A stretch of 64,000 bases of DNA, taken from positions 124,001-188,000 of the forward strand of contig NZ_JACSQI010000004.1 in the NCBI RefSeq assembly GCF_014836715.1. Direction: 5' to 3'. Below the pieces are notes generated by a model that was not told the DNA's origin, ran no database searches, and was given only the letters and a program-made list of their open reading frames with translations. This document shows, one piece after another, positions 8,330 to 17,709 of the stretch. This DNA comes from Escherichia whittamii. Its GTDB lineage: Bacteria > Pseudomonadota > Gammaproteobacteria > Enterobacterales > Enterobacteriaceae. Positions within the stretch are counted from its first letter, which is position 1. Each line of letters opens with the position of its first letter. Made by a program: the position numbers and the translations under genes.

Positions 8330-9142
8330 TTATCCTCCGAACAAGCGTTTGAGGAAGCCTTTCTTCTCTTCTTCAATGAAGCGGAAAGGGCGTTCTTCAC
8401 CCAACAGGCGTTCTACGGTATCTGCGTAGGCTTTACCCGCATCGGCATTGATGTCGAGAATGACCGGTTCACCCTGGTTAGAGGCGCGCAATACGGATTG
8501 GTCCTCCGGGATCACACCGACGAGTTTGATGCGCAGGATTTCCAGTACGTCTTCCATACTCAGCATGTCTCCTCTGTGCACGCGACCAGGGTTATAGCGC
8601 GTTAACAGCAGGTGCTCTTTAATGGGTTCTTCGCCGTTTTCTGCGCGACGTGATTTCGACGCCAGAATACCTAAAATACGGTCAGAGTCACGAACTGAAG
8701 AGACTTCCGGGTTCGTGGTAATAATGGCTTCATCGGCGAAATAAAGAGCCATTAATGCACCGGTTTCAATACCCGCCGGTGAGTCACAAACGATAAACTC
8801 AAAGTCCATCGCTTTTAAGTCATCAAGAACTTTGGCCACCCCTTCGCGGGTGAGGGCATCTTTATCGCGAGTTTGCGATGCCGGGAGAATATAGAGGTTA
8901 TCAGTACGCTTATCCTTAATTAACGCCTGATTTAGCGTTGCATCGCCCTGAATGACGTTGACGAAATCGTACACGACCCGACGCTCACAACCCATAATCA
9001 GGTCGAGATTACGCAAGCCGATATCAAAATCGATCACGACAGTTTTCTTTCCCTTCTGGGCCAAACCAGTGGCGATGGCCGCGCTGGAGGTGGTCTTTCC
9101 AACGCCCCCTTTCCCCGAAGTAACAACAATAATGCGTGCCAT
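8330..9142 (-). CDS. minD: Septum site-determining ATPase MinD
   Basis: 270 residues. The deviant Walker A motif GKGGVGKTT is at 10-18, and the C-terminal amphipathic helix KGFLKRLFGG anchors the ATP dimer to the membrane. MinD recruits MinC to inhibit FtsZ near the poles and is released by MinE. It lies between minC and minE in one operon. Confidence 0.99.
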   Translation of the reverse strand: MARIIVVTSGKGGVGKTTSSAAIATGLAQKGKKTVVIDFDIGLRNLDLIMGCERRVVYDFVNVIQGDATLNQALIKDKRTDNLYILPASQTRDKDALTREGVAKVLDDLKAMDFEFIVCDSPAGIETGALMALYFADEAIITTNPEVSSVRDSDRILGILASKSRRAENGEEPIKEHLLLTRYNPGRVHRGDMLSMEDVLEILRIKLVGVIPEDQSVLRASNQGEPVILDINADAGKAYADTVERLLGEERPFRFIEEEKKGFLKRLFGG

Positions 9143-9165
9143 AAAAATTCCTTGTTAAAAAGGGA

Positions 9166-9861
9166 TCAATTTAACGATTGAACGGTCAAAGCGTTTTCGA
9201 CTAATTGCAGCCGTGCCGCTTTGCCATAAAATTCTACTGGGATTTTATCACTCAGCCAGTATTCACCAGCAATAGATACTAGTTCGGCCATCAGGTTAGT
9301 ACAAAATATTTGCGCTTCCCGGTCACCACTTGCTCCCGCCAGCGCACGACCGCGCATCATGCCATAGACATGAATGTTACCATCCGCGATCAATTCTGCT
9401 CCTGCACTTACATTACTTGTAACAATCAAATCACATTGTGGCGCATAAATGCGCTGACCGGAACGCACAGGTGTATCTATTAAACGTGTTTTTGTGTCCG
9501 GGATCGTATTTTGCGCTGGAGCCTGGGGAACGGGAGCTGAACGTGGCGCTTTTTCCTTTCCTTCAGTCAGGATTGGTAGCCCCATCTTTTCTATTTCAGC
9601 TTTCAGTTTCGCATTTTTGCAACCGCTGACGCCAATTATCCGCAAGCCAGTTGCTGAGATAGCTTTGTGCATTGCTGACCAGTTGACCAGATCTTCGAGG
9701 CCACTGACATTGAGTACGACGGGGGCGTGCTTTAAAAATGCGGGGGCCTGAGCGATTTTGTCTTCCAGCGCTTGATGAATAATCTTAGGCTCTGCTTCAT
9801 GCAGATGAACCACTGATAAGGTGAAGTTGCTACCTTTAAGCTCGATTGGCGTGTTTGACAT
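9166..9861 (-). CDS. minC: Septum site-determining protein MinC
   Basis: 231 residues from the ATG at 9861 (MSNTPIEL); an in-frame start 5 codons upstream is less likely because 9861 gives the family length. The N-domain inhibits FtsZ assembly and the C-terminal beta-helix (about 125-231) dimerises and binds MinD. The linker ([12 protein letters not shown]) is rich in Pro and Ala. Several residues differ from the K-12 protein as I remember it. First gene of minCDE, divergent from ycgL. Confidence 0.97.
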   Translation of the reverse strand: MSNTPIELKGSNFTLSVVHLHEAEPKIIHQALEDKIAQAPAFLKHAPVVLNVSGLEDLVNWSAMHKAISATGLRIIGVSGCKNAKLKAEIEKMGLPILTEGKEKAPRSAPVPQAPAQNTIPDTKTRLIDTPVRSGQRIYAPQCDLIVTSNVSAGAELIADGNIHVYGMMRGRALAGASGDREAQIFCTNLMAELVSIAGEYWLSDKIPVEFYGKAARLQLVENALTVQSLN

Positions 9862-9986
9862 CCTGGCCTTACTCAATTAGCTAATTATCATCATCAGCGA
9901 GCGATGATATTACGAAGACTATAAGGCATGTTATAGTCTGGATTATATTGAGGCAAGTCACCCCCACATTTATTCAGAGTAAAATT

Positions 9987-10280
9987 ATGTTTTGTGTGAT
10001 CTATCGAAGTAGCAAACGTGACCAGACCTATTTATATGTCGAAAAAAAAGACGATTTTTCGCGTGTTCCAGAGGAACTGATGAAAGGGTTTGGCCAACCT
10101 CAACTTGCGATGATTCTGCCATTGGATGGGCGGAAAAAACTGGTTAATGCCGATATTGAGAAAGTTAAACAGGCATTAGCCGAGCAAGGTTATTATCTCC
10201 AGTTACCACCACCACCCGAAGATTTGCTTAAACAACATCTTTCTGTGATGGCGAAAAATACAGACAGTACTAATAAATAA
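9987..10280 (+). CDS. ycgL: YcgL domain protein
   Basis: 97 residues from the ATG at 9987 ([18 protein letters not shown]). The frame is open further upstream to a TTG at 9948, and a form of about 108 residues is annotated in K-12, so the true start is uncertain. The YcgL/UPF0745 domain is a small alpha/beta fold of unknown function. Divergent from minC. Confidence 0.88.
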   Translation: MFCVIYRSSKRDQTYLYVEKKDDFSRVPEELMKGFGQPQLAMILPLDGRKKLVNADIEKVKQALAEQGYYLQLPPPPEDLLKQHLSVMAKNTDSTNK

Positions 10281-10350
10281 CCGATATCCGGCGGTGGCAT
10301 CATATTCGTTGGAGCGGGTTTAAGAACCACGATGAAGTGAGAGGAACGTT

Positions 10351-11010
10351 ATGTATCAACATCACAACTGGCAAGGTGCGCTGCTGGATTATCCGGTGAG
10401 TAAGGTCGTCTGTGTTGGCAGTAACTATGCCAAACATATCAAAGAGATGGGGAGTGAAGTACCCGAAGAGCCCGTGTTGTTTATTAAACCTGAAACGGCA
10501 CTGTGTGATCTGCGCCAGCCCCTGGCTATCCCCTCTGATTTCGGCTCGGTTCATCATGAAGTTGAACTGGCTGTGTTGATTGGCGCAACGCTACGTCAGG
10601 CCACGGAAGAGCATGTGCGCAAGGCTATTGCAGGTTACGGTGTGGCGCTCGATCTGACATTACGTGATGTTCAGGGAAAAATGAAGAAAGCCGGCCAGCC
10701 GTGGGAAAAGGCCAAAGGGTTTGATAACTCTTGTCCACTTTCTGGGTTTATTCCTGCAGCAGAGTTCACCGGTGATCCACAAAATACGTCACTGGGTCTA
10801 AGTGTAAACGGCGAACAACGCCAACAAGGTACGACTGCGGACATGATCCACAAAATCGTTCCACTGATTGCTTATATGAGCAAGTTTTTTACCCTTAAGG
10901 CCGGTGACGTTGTGCTGACAGGTACGCCTGATGGTGTTGGCCCGCTACACAGCGGTGATGAATTGACGGTCACGTTTGATGGCCATTCTTTGACAACTCG
11001 CGTTTTGTAA
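10351..11010 (+). CDS. ycgM: Fumarylacetoacetate hydrolase family protein YcgM
   Basis: 219 residues. The FAH fold is shown by CVGSNYAKHIKEMG, the metal-binding HHEVELAVLIG and VVLTGTPDGVGPL. Family members cleave or decarboxylate beta-keto acids with a divalent metal (acylpyruvases, oxaloacetate decarboxylases); the physiological substrate of YcgM is not certain. RBS GAGAGGAACG. It is followed by ycgN on the same strand. Confidence 0.95.
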   Translation: MYQHHNWQGALLDYPVSKVVCVGSNYAKHIKEMGSEVPEEPVLFIKPETALCDLRQPLAIPSDFGSVHHEVELAVLIGATLRQATEEHVRKAIAGYGVALDLTLRDVQGKMKKAGQPWEKAKGFDNSCPLSGFIPAAEFTGDPQNTSLGLSVNGEQRQQGTTADMIHKIVPLIAYMSKFFTLKAGDVVLTGTPDGVGPLHSGDELTVTFDGHSLTTRVL

Positions 11011-11085
11011 TACTTTTGCCGCCTGAAAGGGGCGGCAAAGCTTGCATCGCCGTGCCAGACTGGTTATAAGGTGCGTTTTAACGTA

Positions 11086-11547
11086 ATGGTGGAACACCTG
11101 ATGAGCGATGTACCTTTCTGGCAAAGTAAAACCCTGGATGAAATGAGCGATGCAGAATGGGAGTCGTTGTGTGATGGTTGTGGTCAGTGCTGTCTGCATA
11201 AACTGATGGATGAAGACACCGACGAAATCTACTTCACTAACGTCGCCTGCCGTCAGCTCAATATTAAAACCTGTCAATGTCGGAACTACGAACGCCGCTT
11301 CGAGTTTGAACCCGACTGCATTAAATTAACTCGTGAAAATCTGCCCACGTTCGAATGGCTACCGTTGACTTGTGCTTATCGCTTGTTGGCGGAGGGTAAA
11401 GATTTACCTGCGTGGCATCCGCTACTTACCGGCTCAAAAGCAGCCATGCATGGCGAACGCATTTCAGTGCGCCATATCGCGGTGAAAGAATCGGAAGTGA
11501 TGGACTGGCAGGACCATATCTTAAATAAACCTGACTGGGCGCAATAA
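11086..11547 (+). CDS. ycgN: CxxCxxCC-motif protein YcgN (UPF0260)
   Basis: 153 residues from the ATG at 11086 (MVEHLMSD). The cysteine group [11 protein letters not shown] and later Cys ([26 protein letters not shown]) mark the zinc/iron-chelating family that also contains YkgJ. The function is unknown. The start matches the K-12 length. It is the last gene before a 1.1-kb non-coding gap. Confidence 0.93.
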   Translation: MVEHLMSDVPFWQSKTLDEMSDAEWESLCDGCGQCCLHKLMDEDTDEIYFTNVACRQLNIKTCQCRNYERRFEFEPDCIKLTRENLPTFEWLPLTCAYRLLAEGKDLPAWHPLLTGSKAAMHGERISVRHIAVKESEVMDWQDHILNKPDWAQ

Positions 11548-12239
11548 CCAGCATCAGTCAAGCAGCAGCTTGCGGTATTCTGGTCATCAATAACAAGGTC
11601 TGGCGTACAGTGTGTTAGCGATTTGCTACCGAGGAATAAATAAACCAGATTTTCCAGGCGTGTCGCCAGAGTGCCGCGATGAAGTCGGGGCTGGCGGTAT
11701 ATTGGAGGATCGGTATTATAATTATTGCAGTCAGAAATTAATTGTTGATGATAATATAAAATAGCGTTATCAGTCTGACTCTGTCGACGTTTATGAAAAC
11801 GGATATCTCGTTAGTTTATGCTTCTTTATTGATTATAAAATATTTTTTACTGGTGGTCTGAAGTATTAATCCTGAATCCTGCAAAAAAATTCCGAGCTAA
11901 AAAGTGAGCACGTCATCACTGTTTCTAAGGAAATAGCAGCACGCGAAAAATGATAATCTGCGTTATGACTATAATTCAAATGCCGTAACCGATGGACACA
12001 TTCATTAGACCGCCTGAACAAGCATGGTTATTCTCCTTAGGTGTCCTGGTGGATATAAAGCGAAAGACGGTAAATTTGTACATTAAACGACTTTGTTATA
12101 TATCCGAACACACAGCCTGTGTTACAAGTCTTGATATAAAAATACTCGTGAATATGCTTGTATACTCGTCATACTTCAGGTTGCAGGACAAAACGCTACT
12201 GCCGTGTTGTCCTGTAACTCGAATTATTTAGAGTATAGA

Positions 12240-12276
12240 AAGCGAAAAGAAACGCGGCTGTCGGATTGGAGCCGCG
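12240..12276 (-). terminator. Orphan terminator-like hairpin
   Basis: CGCGGCT / AGCCGCG form a 7-bp stem at 12253-12276, followed on the minus strand by TTTCTTTTCGCTTT. No gene upstream on the minus strand needs it. It may be left over from a lost gene, or may serve an untranslated RNA. Confidence 0.5.
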
Positions 12277-12618
12277 GGACAAGGTCCAAAAATTTCCAAG
12301 AGTTGTTGAATTTCCCAGCTTTTTTGGAAGCACAGGTATCTTACTAATAAATAAAAAAGGTTTAAACTATAAAATTAACCGTAATTTTAGGTAATGCTTA
12401 CCGACATATCCATACAGCGTTCAGACGGTTAACAGTGGGGCAGTAATCGGTGTGCAGCAGAGACTGGTCAGGGGTACATAAGACTGACGTAACGTTGCGA
12501 TAGGTGATTAATGTCGCCAGCATTACGTTAAGCAGTCATAGCGACTATTAAGGATCAGCCTACGCAGCGACAGATATTGATAGCCTGAATCAGTATTGAT
12601 CTGCTGACAAGAACAGAC

Positions 12619-12638
12619 TACTGTATATAAAAACAGTG
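12619..12638 (+). promoter_or_regulatory. LexA box (SOS operator) of umuDC
   Basis: TACTGTATATAAAAACAGTG is a near-perfect LexA site (CTG, ten bases, CAG), 19 bases before the umuD ATG. It matches the K-12 umuDC operator in all but the last base. Confidence 0.95.
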
Positions 12639-12657
12639 TTACTTCAGGCAGATTATT

Positions 12658-13077
12658 ATGTTGTTTATCAAGCCTGCGGATCTCCGCGAAATTGTGACTT
12701 TTCCGCTATTTAGTGATCTTGTTCAATGTGGCTTTCCTTCACCGGCAGCGGATTACGTTGAACAGCGTATCGATCTGAATCAATTGCTTATTCAGCATCC
12801 CAGCGCGACTTACTTCGTCAAAGCGAGCGGTGACTCCATGATTGAAGGTGGGATTAGTGACGGTGATTTATTGATTGTCGATAGCGCTCTTACTGCCAGC
12901 CACGGTGATATCGTCATCGCTGCTGTTGATGGCGAGTTTACGGTGAAAAAATTGCAGTTGCGCCCGACGGTACAGCTTATTCCTATGAATAGCGCGTACT
13001 CACCGATTACCCTCAGCAGCGAGGATACGCTGGATGTCTTTGGCGTAGTTGTCCATGTAATAAAGGCGATGCGCTGA
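12658..13077 (+). CDS. umuD: DNA polymerase V subunit UmuD
   Basis: 139 residues. The self-cleavage site Cys24-Gly25 and the Ser60/Lys97 catalytic dyad of the LexA-type peptidase are all present. RecA-assisted cleavage gives UmuD', which joins UmuC to make the error-prone polymerase V. Its stop overlaps the umuC start (TGATG). SOS-regulated through the LexA box just upstream. Confidence 0.98.
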   Translation: MLFIKPADLREIVTFPLFSDLVQCGFPSPAADYVEQRIDLNQLLIQHPSATYFVKASGDSMIEGGISDGDLLIVDSALTASHGDIVIAAVDGEFTVKKLQLRPTVQLIPMNSAYSPITLSSEDTLDVFGVVVHVIKAMR

Positions 13078-14345
13078 TGTTTGCCCTTTGCGATGTGAAC
13101 GCGTTTTATGCCAGTTGTGAAGCGGTGTTTCGCCCTGACTTATGGGGTAAACCGGTGGTTGTACTATCTAATAACGACGGTTGCGTTATTGCCCGAAATG
13201 CTGAGGCAAAGGCGCTGGGCGTCAAAATGGGCGATCCCTGGTTCAAACAAAAAGATCTGTTTCGTCGCTGTGGCGTTGTCTGCTTTAGCAGCAATTATGA
13301 GCTTTACGCAGACATGAGCAATCGGGTGATGTCGACGCTGGAAGAGCTGTCTCCTCGCGTGGAGATTTACAGTATTGATGAAGCGTTCTGCGATTTGACG
13401 GGGGTACGTAATTGCCGCGATCTCACTGACTTTGGCAGAGAAATTCGCGCAACGGTACTGCAACGCACGCATCTCACCGTGGGGGTGGGTATCGCCCAGA
13501 CCAAAACGCTGGCAAAGCTTGCCAATCATGCGGCAAAAAAATGGCAGCGGCAGACCGGTGGGGTGGTGGATTTATCTAATCGGGAACGCCAGCGTAAATT
13601 AATGGCCGCTTTACCTGTAGATGAAGTGTGGGGAATTGGACGGCGCATCAGCAAAAAATTGAACGCGATGGGTATCAAAACCGTTCTGGATTTGGCGGAT
13701 ACAGATATCCGGTTTATTCGTAAACACTTTAATGTGGTGCTCGAACGAACGGTGCGTGAACTGCGCGGCGAACCCTGTTTACAGCTGGAAGAATTTGCAC
13801 CGGCCAGGCAGGAAATTATCTGTTCCCGCTCGTTTGGCGAACGTATCACGGATTATGAATCGATGCGGCAGGCCATTTGTAGTTACGCTGCCCGGGCGGC
13901 GGAAAAACTCCGCAGTGAGCATCAATATTGTCGGTTTATCTCCACGTTTATTAAAACGTCGCCATTTGCGCTCAATGAATCCTATTATGGCAATAGTGCG
14001 TCGGTAAAACTGCTGACGCCTACCCAGGACAGCAGAGACATTATTAACGCAGCTACGCGCTGTCTGGACACCATCTGGCAAGCGGGTCATCGCTACCAAA
14101 AAGCGGGCGTGATGCTGGGCGATTTCTTCAGTCAGGGAGTGGCGCAGCTCAATTTGTTCGATGACAACGCACCGCGTCCCGGTAGTGAACAATTGATGGC
14201 GGTAATGGATATGCTGAATGCTAAGGATGGCAGGAGAACACTCTATTTTGCCGGGCAGGGTATCCAGCAACAATGGCAGATGAAGCGTGCCATGCTTTCA
14301 CCACGTTATACAACGCGAAGTTCTGATTTACTGAGGGTCAAGTAA
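13077..14345 (+). CDS. umuC: DNA polymerase V catalytic subunit UmuC
   Basis: 422 residues, a Y-family translesion polymerase. Catalytic carboxylates lie in FALCDVNAFYASCE (Asp6) and YSIDEAF (about Asp101 and Glu102). Helix-hairpin-helix, little-finger and UmuC-specific C-terminal parts follow. A clamp-binding QLNLF motif lies at about residue 357. It acts as UmuD'2C with RecA and the beta clamp. Second gene of the umuDC operon. Confidence 0.98.
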   Translation: MFALCDVNAFYASCEAVFRPDLWGKPVVVLSNNDGCVIARNAEAKALGVKMGDPWFKQKDLFRRCGVVCFSSNYELYADMSNRVMSTLEELSPRVEIYSIDEAFCDLTGVRNCRDLTDFGREIRATVLQRTHLTVGVGIAQTKTLAKLANHAAKKWQRQTGGVVDLSNRERQRKLMAALPVDEVWGIGRRISKKLNAMGIKTVLDLADTDIRFIRKHFNVVLERTVRELRGEPCLQLEEFAPARQEIICSRSFGERITDYESMRQAICSYAARAAEKLRSEHQYCRFISTFIKTSPFALNESYYGNSASVKLLTPTQDSRDIINAATRCLDTIWQAGHRYQKAGVMLGDFFSQGVAQLNLFDDNAPRPGSEQLMAVMDMLNAKDGRRTLYFAGQGIQQQWQMKRAMLSPRYTTRSSDLLRVK

Positions 14346-14390
14346 ACATAGCGGCAGGAAAAAGACGCTCCCGCAGAAGCGCCGAATTGA

Positions 14391-14921
14391 TTAGCGACCA
14401 AACAGGTCCCGTTTTTTCGCTTTAAACGGCTGGGAAATCACCACCAGAACCGCAACAATCAGGTAAGCGACAAAGATACCGAGCAGCCACTGTGGCATTT
14501 CCAGACCTAAAAACTCCCACTGACGTTCGGCACAATCGCCAGAGGCGACAAACACTTGCGGCACCCATTTGTCCAGCGGCAGCCAGTCCGGGAAGCGAAC
14601 CATAAAATCACAGGTCGCAAACGGAGAAGGATAGAGTTGAAGCATGGTGTGTTCGTAAGTTAACTGCACACCGCGGAACGCACTGTATAACCAGATAATC
14701 ATCGCCACATAACGCAGCGGAGTTTTCGGAGCAATAGCGCCAATCAGCGCGGCACCCAGAACGCCGAATAACGCGCAGCGTTCATAAATACAAAGCACGC
14801 AAGGTTTAAGTAACATCACATGCTGGAACCACAGCGCCGTCAGTTCCAGTGCCAGAGCGGTAAACGCCATTAACAGCCACGCCCCCCGACCCTGTGAACA
14901 TTGGTTCAAAAATCGCAACAT
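14391..14921 (-). CDS. dsbB: Disulfide bond formation protein DsbB
   Basis: 176 residues, an inner-membrane quinone reductase with four membrane helices. The two catalytic Cys pairs are present: Cys41/Cys44 (KPCVLC) and Cys104/Cys130 (FATC, GDCAE). It reoxidises periplasmic DsbA and passes electrons to ubiquinone or menaquinone. It lies downstream of nhaB on the same strand, with the nhaB terminator between them. Confidence 0.98.
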   Translation of the reverse strand: MLRFLNQCSQGRGAWLLMAFTALALELTALWFQHVMLLKPCVLCIYERCALFGVLGAALIGAIAPKTPLRYVAMIIWLYSAFRGVQLTYEHTMLQLYPSPFATCDFMVRFPDWLPLDKWVPQVFVASGDCAERQWEFLGLEMPQWLLGIFVAYLIVAVLVVISQPFKAKKRDLFGR

Positions 14922-15025
14922 AATAATATCCCTGCAATATGCATAGAATGCGCAGTTTAAACCAATTCATTCGCTGCGCCACCAGGGGGAATCAAAAATC
15001 GATCGTAATCGAACAATTATCGGGC

Positions 15026-15057
15026 GAAAAGGCAAACCGGGCATCAATATGCCCGGT
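15026..15057 (-). terminator. Terminator of nhaB
   Basis: A 9-bp stem (ACCGGGCAT / ATGCCCGGT) just past the nhaB stop, followed on the minus strand by TTGCCTTTTC. Confidence 0.7.
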
Positions 15058-15066
15058 CAGTTGTTA

Positions 15067-16608
15067 TCAAAGTGCTGCTATCCACCCCATCTGCATAAAC
15101 CATTCGGTTGCAGGGGCAAGAGTAAACTCGACACAGAGCAGTCCGACGAGAGTCAGTACGAGGGTATAAGGCAGGGCCATCCACACCATGCGGCCATAAG
15201 AGAGGCGAATCAATGGCGCGAGTGCGGAAGTCAGCAGGAACAAGAATGCAGCCTGACCGTTCGGCGTAGCGACGGAGGGCAGATTGGTGCCGGTATTAAT
15301 GGCGACCGCCAGCAGCTCGTATTGCTTCAACGTGATAGCGCCGCTTTCCATTGCCGCTTTCGCTTCGTTGATATAAATCGTCCCTACGAAGACGTTATCC
15401 GAAATGGATGACAGCAGACCGTTGAAAATATAGAACAACGACAGCTGTGCATGTTCCGATGCTTGCAGCACAAACTGGATAATAGGGGAGAACAGCTGCT
15501 GGTCGATAATTACTGCGACTACCGAGAAAAAGACGGTCAACAGTGCGGTGAATGGCAGAGATTCGGTGAAGGCTTTACCGATAGCATGCTCATCGGTCAC
15601 ACCACTCAGTGATGTCGCCAGAATAATGACCGACAAACCAATCAGCCCCACTTCTGCCAGATGCAACGCCAGCGCAGTCACCAGCCAGACACCGATAATC
15701 GCCTGGACAATCAGACGAATTTTATCCTGACGTGTACGTTGGCGGCGGCTTTGATCGTCAAACTGTTGCAGCACTTCGCGGACTTTCTCCGGCAGTGTTT
15801 CACCATAGCCAAACCAACGCAGCTTCTCCACCAACAGGCAAGTTAACAGGCCGCAAATCAGAACCGGAACGGTCACTGGTGACATGCGCAGGAAGAAATC
15901 GCCAAAATGCCAGCCAGCGGCTTTGGCGATAATCAGGTTTTGCGGCTCACCCACCATGGTCATCACGCCACCTAATGCGGTACCGACGCCTGCGTGCATC
16001 ATCAGACTACGCAGAAAACCACGGAACTGCTCCAGAACAACTTTGTAATGCTGGTCGATATGACTATCGTCTTGCAGGTCGGTATCTTCGATGCGGGAAG
16101 AGGCTACACGGTGATAAATGCCATAAAAACCTACTGCAACGCTGATCACCACCGCCACGACGGTTAAGGCATCGAGGAACGCGGAGAGAAACGCCGCCGC
16201 CATGCAAAAAGAGAGCGATAGCAGCATTTTGGAGCGAATGCTTAATAGCAAGCGAGTAAAAATGAACAGCAACAGCTGTTTCATAAAATAGATGCCCGCC
16301 ACCATAAACATCAGTAGCAGCAAGACTTCAAGATTCGCCGCCACCTCTTCACGGACGTGCTCCGCGCTGGTCATGCCGATGAAGACGGCTTCGATAGCCA
16401 ACAGGCCGCCGGGGAGCAGCGGGTAGCATTTCAGGGCCATCGCCAGAGTGAAAATAAATTCCGCTACCAGCAACCAGCCAGCGACGAAAGGGCTGATGAG
16501 GAAAATTAACGGATTTACGATTAAGAAAATGATGAGGGCGAGTTTGTACCAGTCGGGGGACTGGCCCAAAAAATTGCGCCATAGCGCGCGGCCCCAGGAG
16601 ATCTCCAT
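15067..16608 (-). CDS. nhaB: Na+/H+ antiporter NhaB
   Basis: 513 residues from the ATG at 16608 ([10 protein letters not shown]); the frame is open 18 codons further, but this start gives the family length. A multi-pass inner-membrane protein of the ion transporter superfamily, which exports Na+ in exchange for H+ and matters under mild alkaline or salt conditions. Typical stretches such as [20 protein letters not shown] and [13 protein letters not shown] are intact. Divergent from fadR. Confidence 0.97.
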   Translation of the reverse strand: MEISWGRALWRNFLGQSPDWYKLALIIFLIVNPLIFLISPFVAGWLLVAEFIFTLAMALKCYPLLPGGLLAIEAVFIGMTSAEHVREEVAANLEVLLLLMFMVAGIYFMKQLLLFIFTRLLLSIRSKMLLSLSFCMAAAFLSAFLDALTVVAVVISVAVGFYGIYHRVASSRIEDTDLQDDSHIDQHYKVVLEQFRGFLRSLMMHAGVGTALGGVMTMVGEPQNLIIAKAAGWHFGDFFLRMSPVTVPVLICGLLTCLLVEKLRWFGYGETLPEKVREVLQQFDDQSRRQRTRQDKIRLIVQAIIGVWLVTALALHLAEVGLIGLSVIILATSLSGVTDEHAIGKAFTESLPFTALLTVFFSVVAVIIDQQLFSPIIQFVLQASEHAQLSLFYIFNGLLSSISDNVFVGTIYINEAKAAMESGAITLKQYELLAVAINTGTNLPSVATPNGQAAFLFLLTSALAPLIRLSYGRMVWMALPYTLVLTLVGLLCVEFTLAPATEWFMQMGWIAAL

Positions 16609-16828
16609 GATGGTTTCCCTTACCTTACGAATAATCAATGATGTTTTTATGTTTAAGCGCAAAGCTTAACGGTCAGGCAGGAGTGAGGCAAGTATTGATA
16701 GTCAAGGGGAAGACTTGCGGAAAATGAAGCCTTGATCCCTTTTTTCTTCTTTTTGTCTGCTATCAGCGTAGTTAGCCCTCTGGTATGATGAGTCCAACTT
16801 TGTTTTGCTGTGTTATGGAAATCTCACT

Positions 16829-17548
16829 ATGGTCATTAAGGCGCAAAGCCCGGCGGGTTTCGCGGAAGAGTACATTATTGAAAGTATCTGGAATAACCGC
16901 TTCCCTCCCGGGACTATTTTGCCCGCAGAACGTGAACTTTCAGAATTAATTGGCGTAACGCGTACTACGTTACGTGAAGTGTTACAACGTCTGGCACGAG
17001 ACGGTTGGTTGACCATTCAACACGGCAAGCCGACGAAAGTGAATAATTTCTGGGAAACCTCCGGGTTGAATATTCTTGAGACGCTGGCACGACTGGATCA
17101 CGAAAGTGTGCCGCAGCTTATTGATAATTTGCTGTCAGTGCGTACCAATATTTCGACTATTTTTATTCGCACCGCGTTTCGTCAGCATCCTGATAAAGCG
17201 CAAGAAGTGCTGGCAACCGCCAATGAAGTGGCCGATCACGCCGACGCCTTTGCTGACCTGGATTACAACATTTTCCGCGGTCTGGCGTTTGCTTCCGGTA
17301 ACCCAATTTACGGTCTGATCCTCAACGGGATGAAAGGACTGTATACGCGAATTGGTCGTCACTATTTCGCTAATCCGGAGGCGCGCAGCCTGGCACTGGG
17401 CTTCTACCACAAGCTATCGGTACTGTGCACTGAAGGCGCGCATGATCAGGTTTACGAAACAGTGCGCCGCTATGGGCATGAGAGTGGCGAGATATGGCAT
17501 CGGATGCAGAAAAATCTGCCGGGTGATTTAGCCATTCAGGGGCGATAA
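16829..17548 (+). CDS. fadR: Fatty acid metabolism regulator FadR
   Basis: 239 residues from the ATG at 16829 (MVIKAQSP). The N-terminal GntR winged helix (about 8-75; [22 protein letters not shown]) binds DNA and the C-terminal alpha-helical domain binds long-chain acyl-CoA. It represses fad beta-oxidation genes and activates fabA and fabB; acyl-CoA releases it from DNA. Confidence 0.98.
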   Translation: MVIKAQSPAGFAEEYIIESIWNNRFPPGTILPAERELSELIGVTRTTLREVLQRLARDGWLTIQHGKPTKVNNFWETSGLNILETLARLDHESVPQLIDNLLSVRTNISTIFIRTAFRQHPDKAQEVLATANEVADHADAFADLDYNIFRGLAFASGNPIYGLILNGMKGLYTRIGRHYFANPEARSLALGFYHKLSVLCTEGAHDQVYETVRRYGHESGEIWHRMQKNLPGDLAIQGR

Positions 17549-17580
17549 TCTTGCTATCCTGATGACAAAGGCATAATCGC

Positions 17581-17676
17581 CTGATGCGCTACGCTTATCA
17601 GGCCTACGTGTTTTTTGCAATGTATTGAATTTGCCATGCTTTGTAGGCCGGATAGGGCATTTACGCCGCATCCGGC
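17581..17676. repeat. REP pair (BIME) between fadR and ycgB
   Basis: Two REP units face each other: CTGATGCGCTACGCTTATCAG with CCTAC, and GTAGGCCGGATAGGGCAT running to GCCGCATCCGGC. Such pairs sit between convergent genes in E. coli, as here. Confidence 0.85.
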
Positions 17677-17707
17677 AAAAATGAGCCCTCCTCAAATGAG
17701 GAGGGTT
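17677..17707 (-). terminator. Terminator of ycgB
   Basis: CCCTCCTC / GAGGAGGG stem with AAAT loop; on the minus strand it is followed by CTCATTTTT. It lies immediately past the ycgB stop. Confidence 0.85.
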
Positions 17708-17709
17708 AT

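Larger units (their letters stand above)
11548..12657. other. 1.1-kb gene-free gap where K-12 carries hlyE
   Basis: K-12 has the pore-forming toxin gene hlyE (clyA) between ycgN and umuD. I looked for its characteristic sequence on both strands and found none. A possible 79-codon frame at 11992-12231 looks like chance. The gap holds a hairpin with a T-rich tail on the minus strand (12240-12276), a second stem at 12487-12529, and the LexA box next to umuD. A TCATACTTCAGGTTGC stretch at about 12167-12185 resembles short dispersed enterobacterial repeats, but I cannot confirm that. Confidence 0.6.

Noticed and set aside
11992-12231. A 79-codon frame in the ycgN-umuD gap
   Set aside because: No ribosome site, no domain, odd composition; probably chance.
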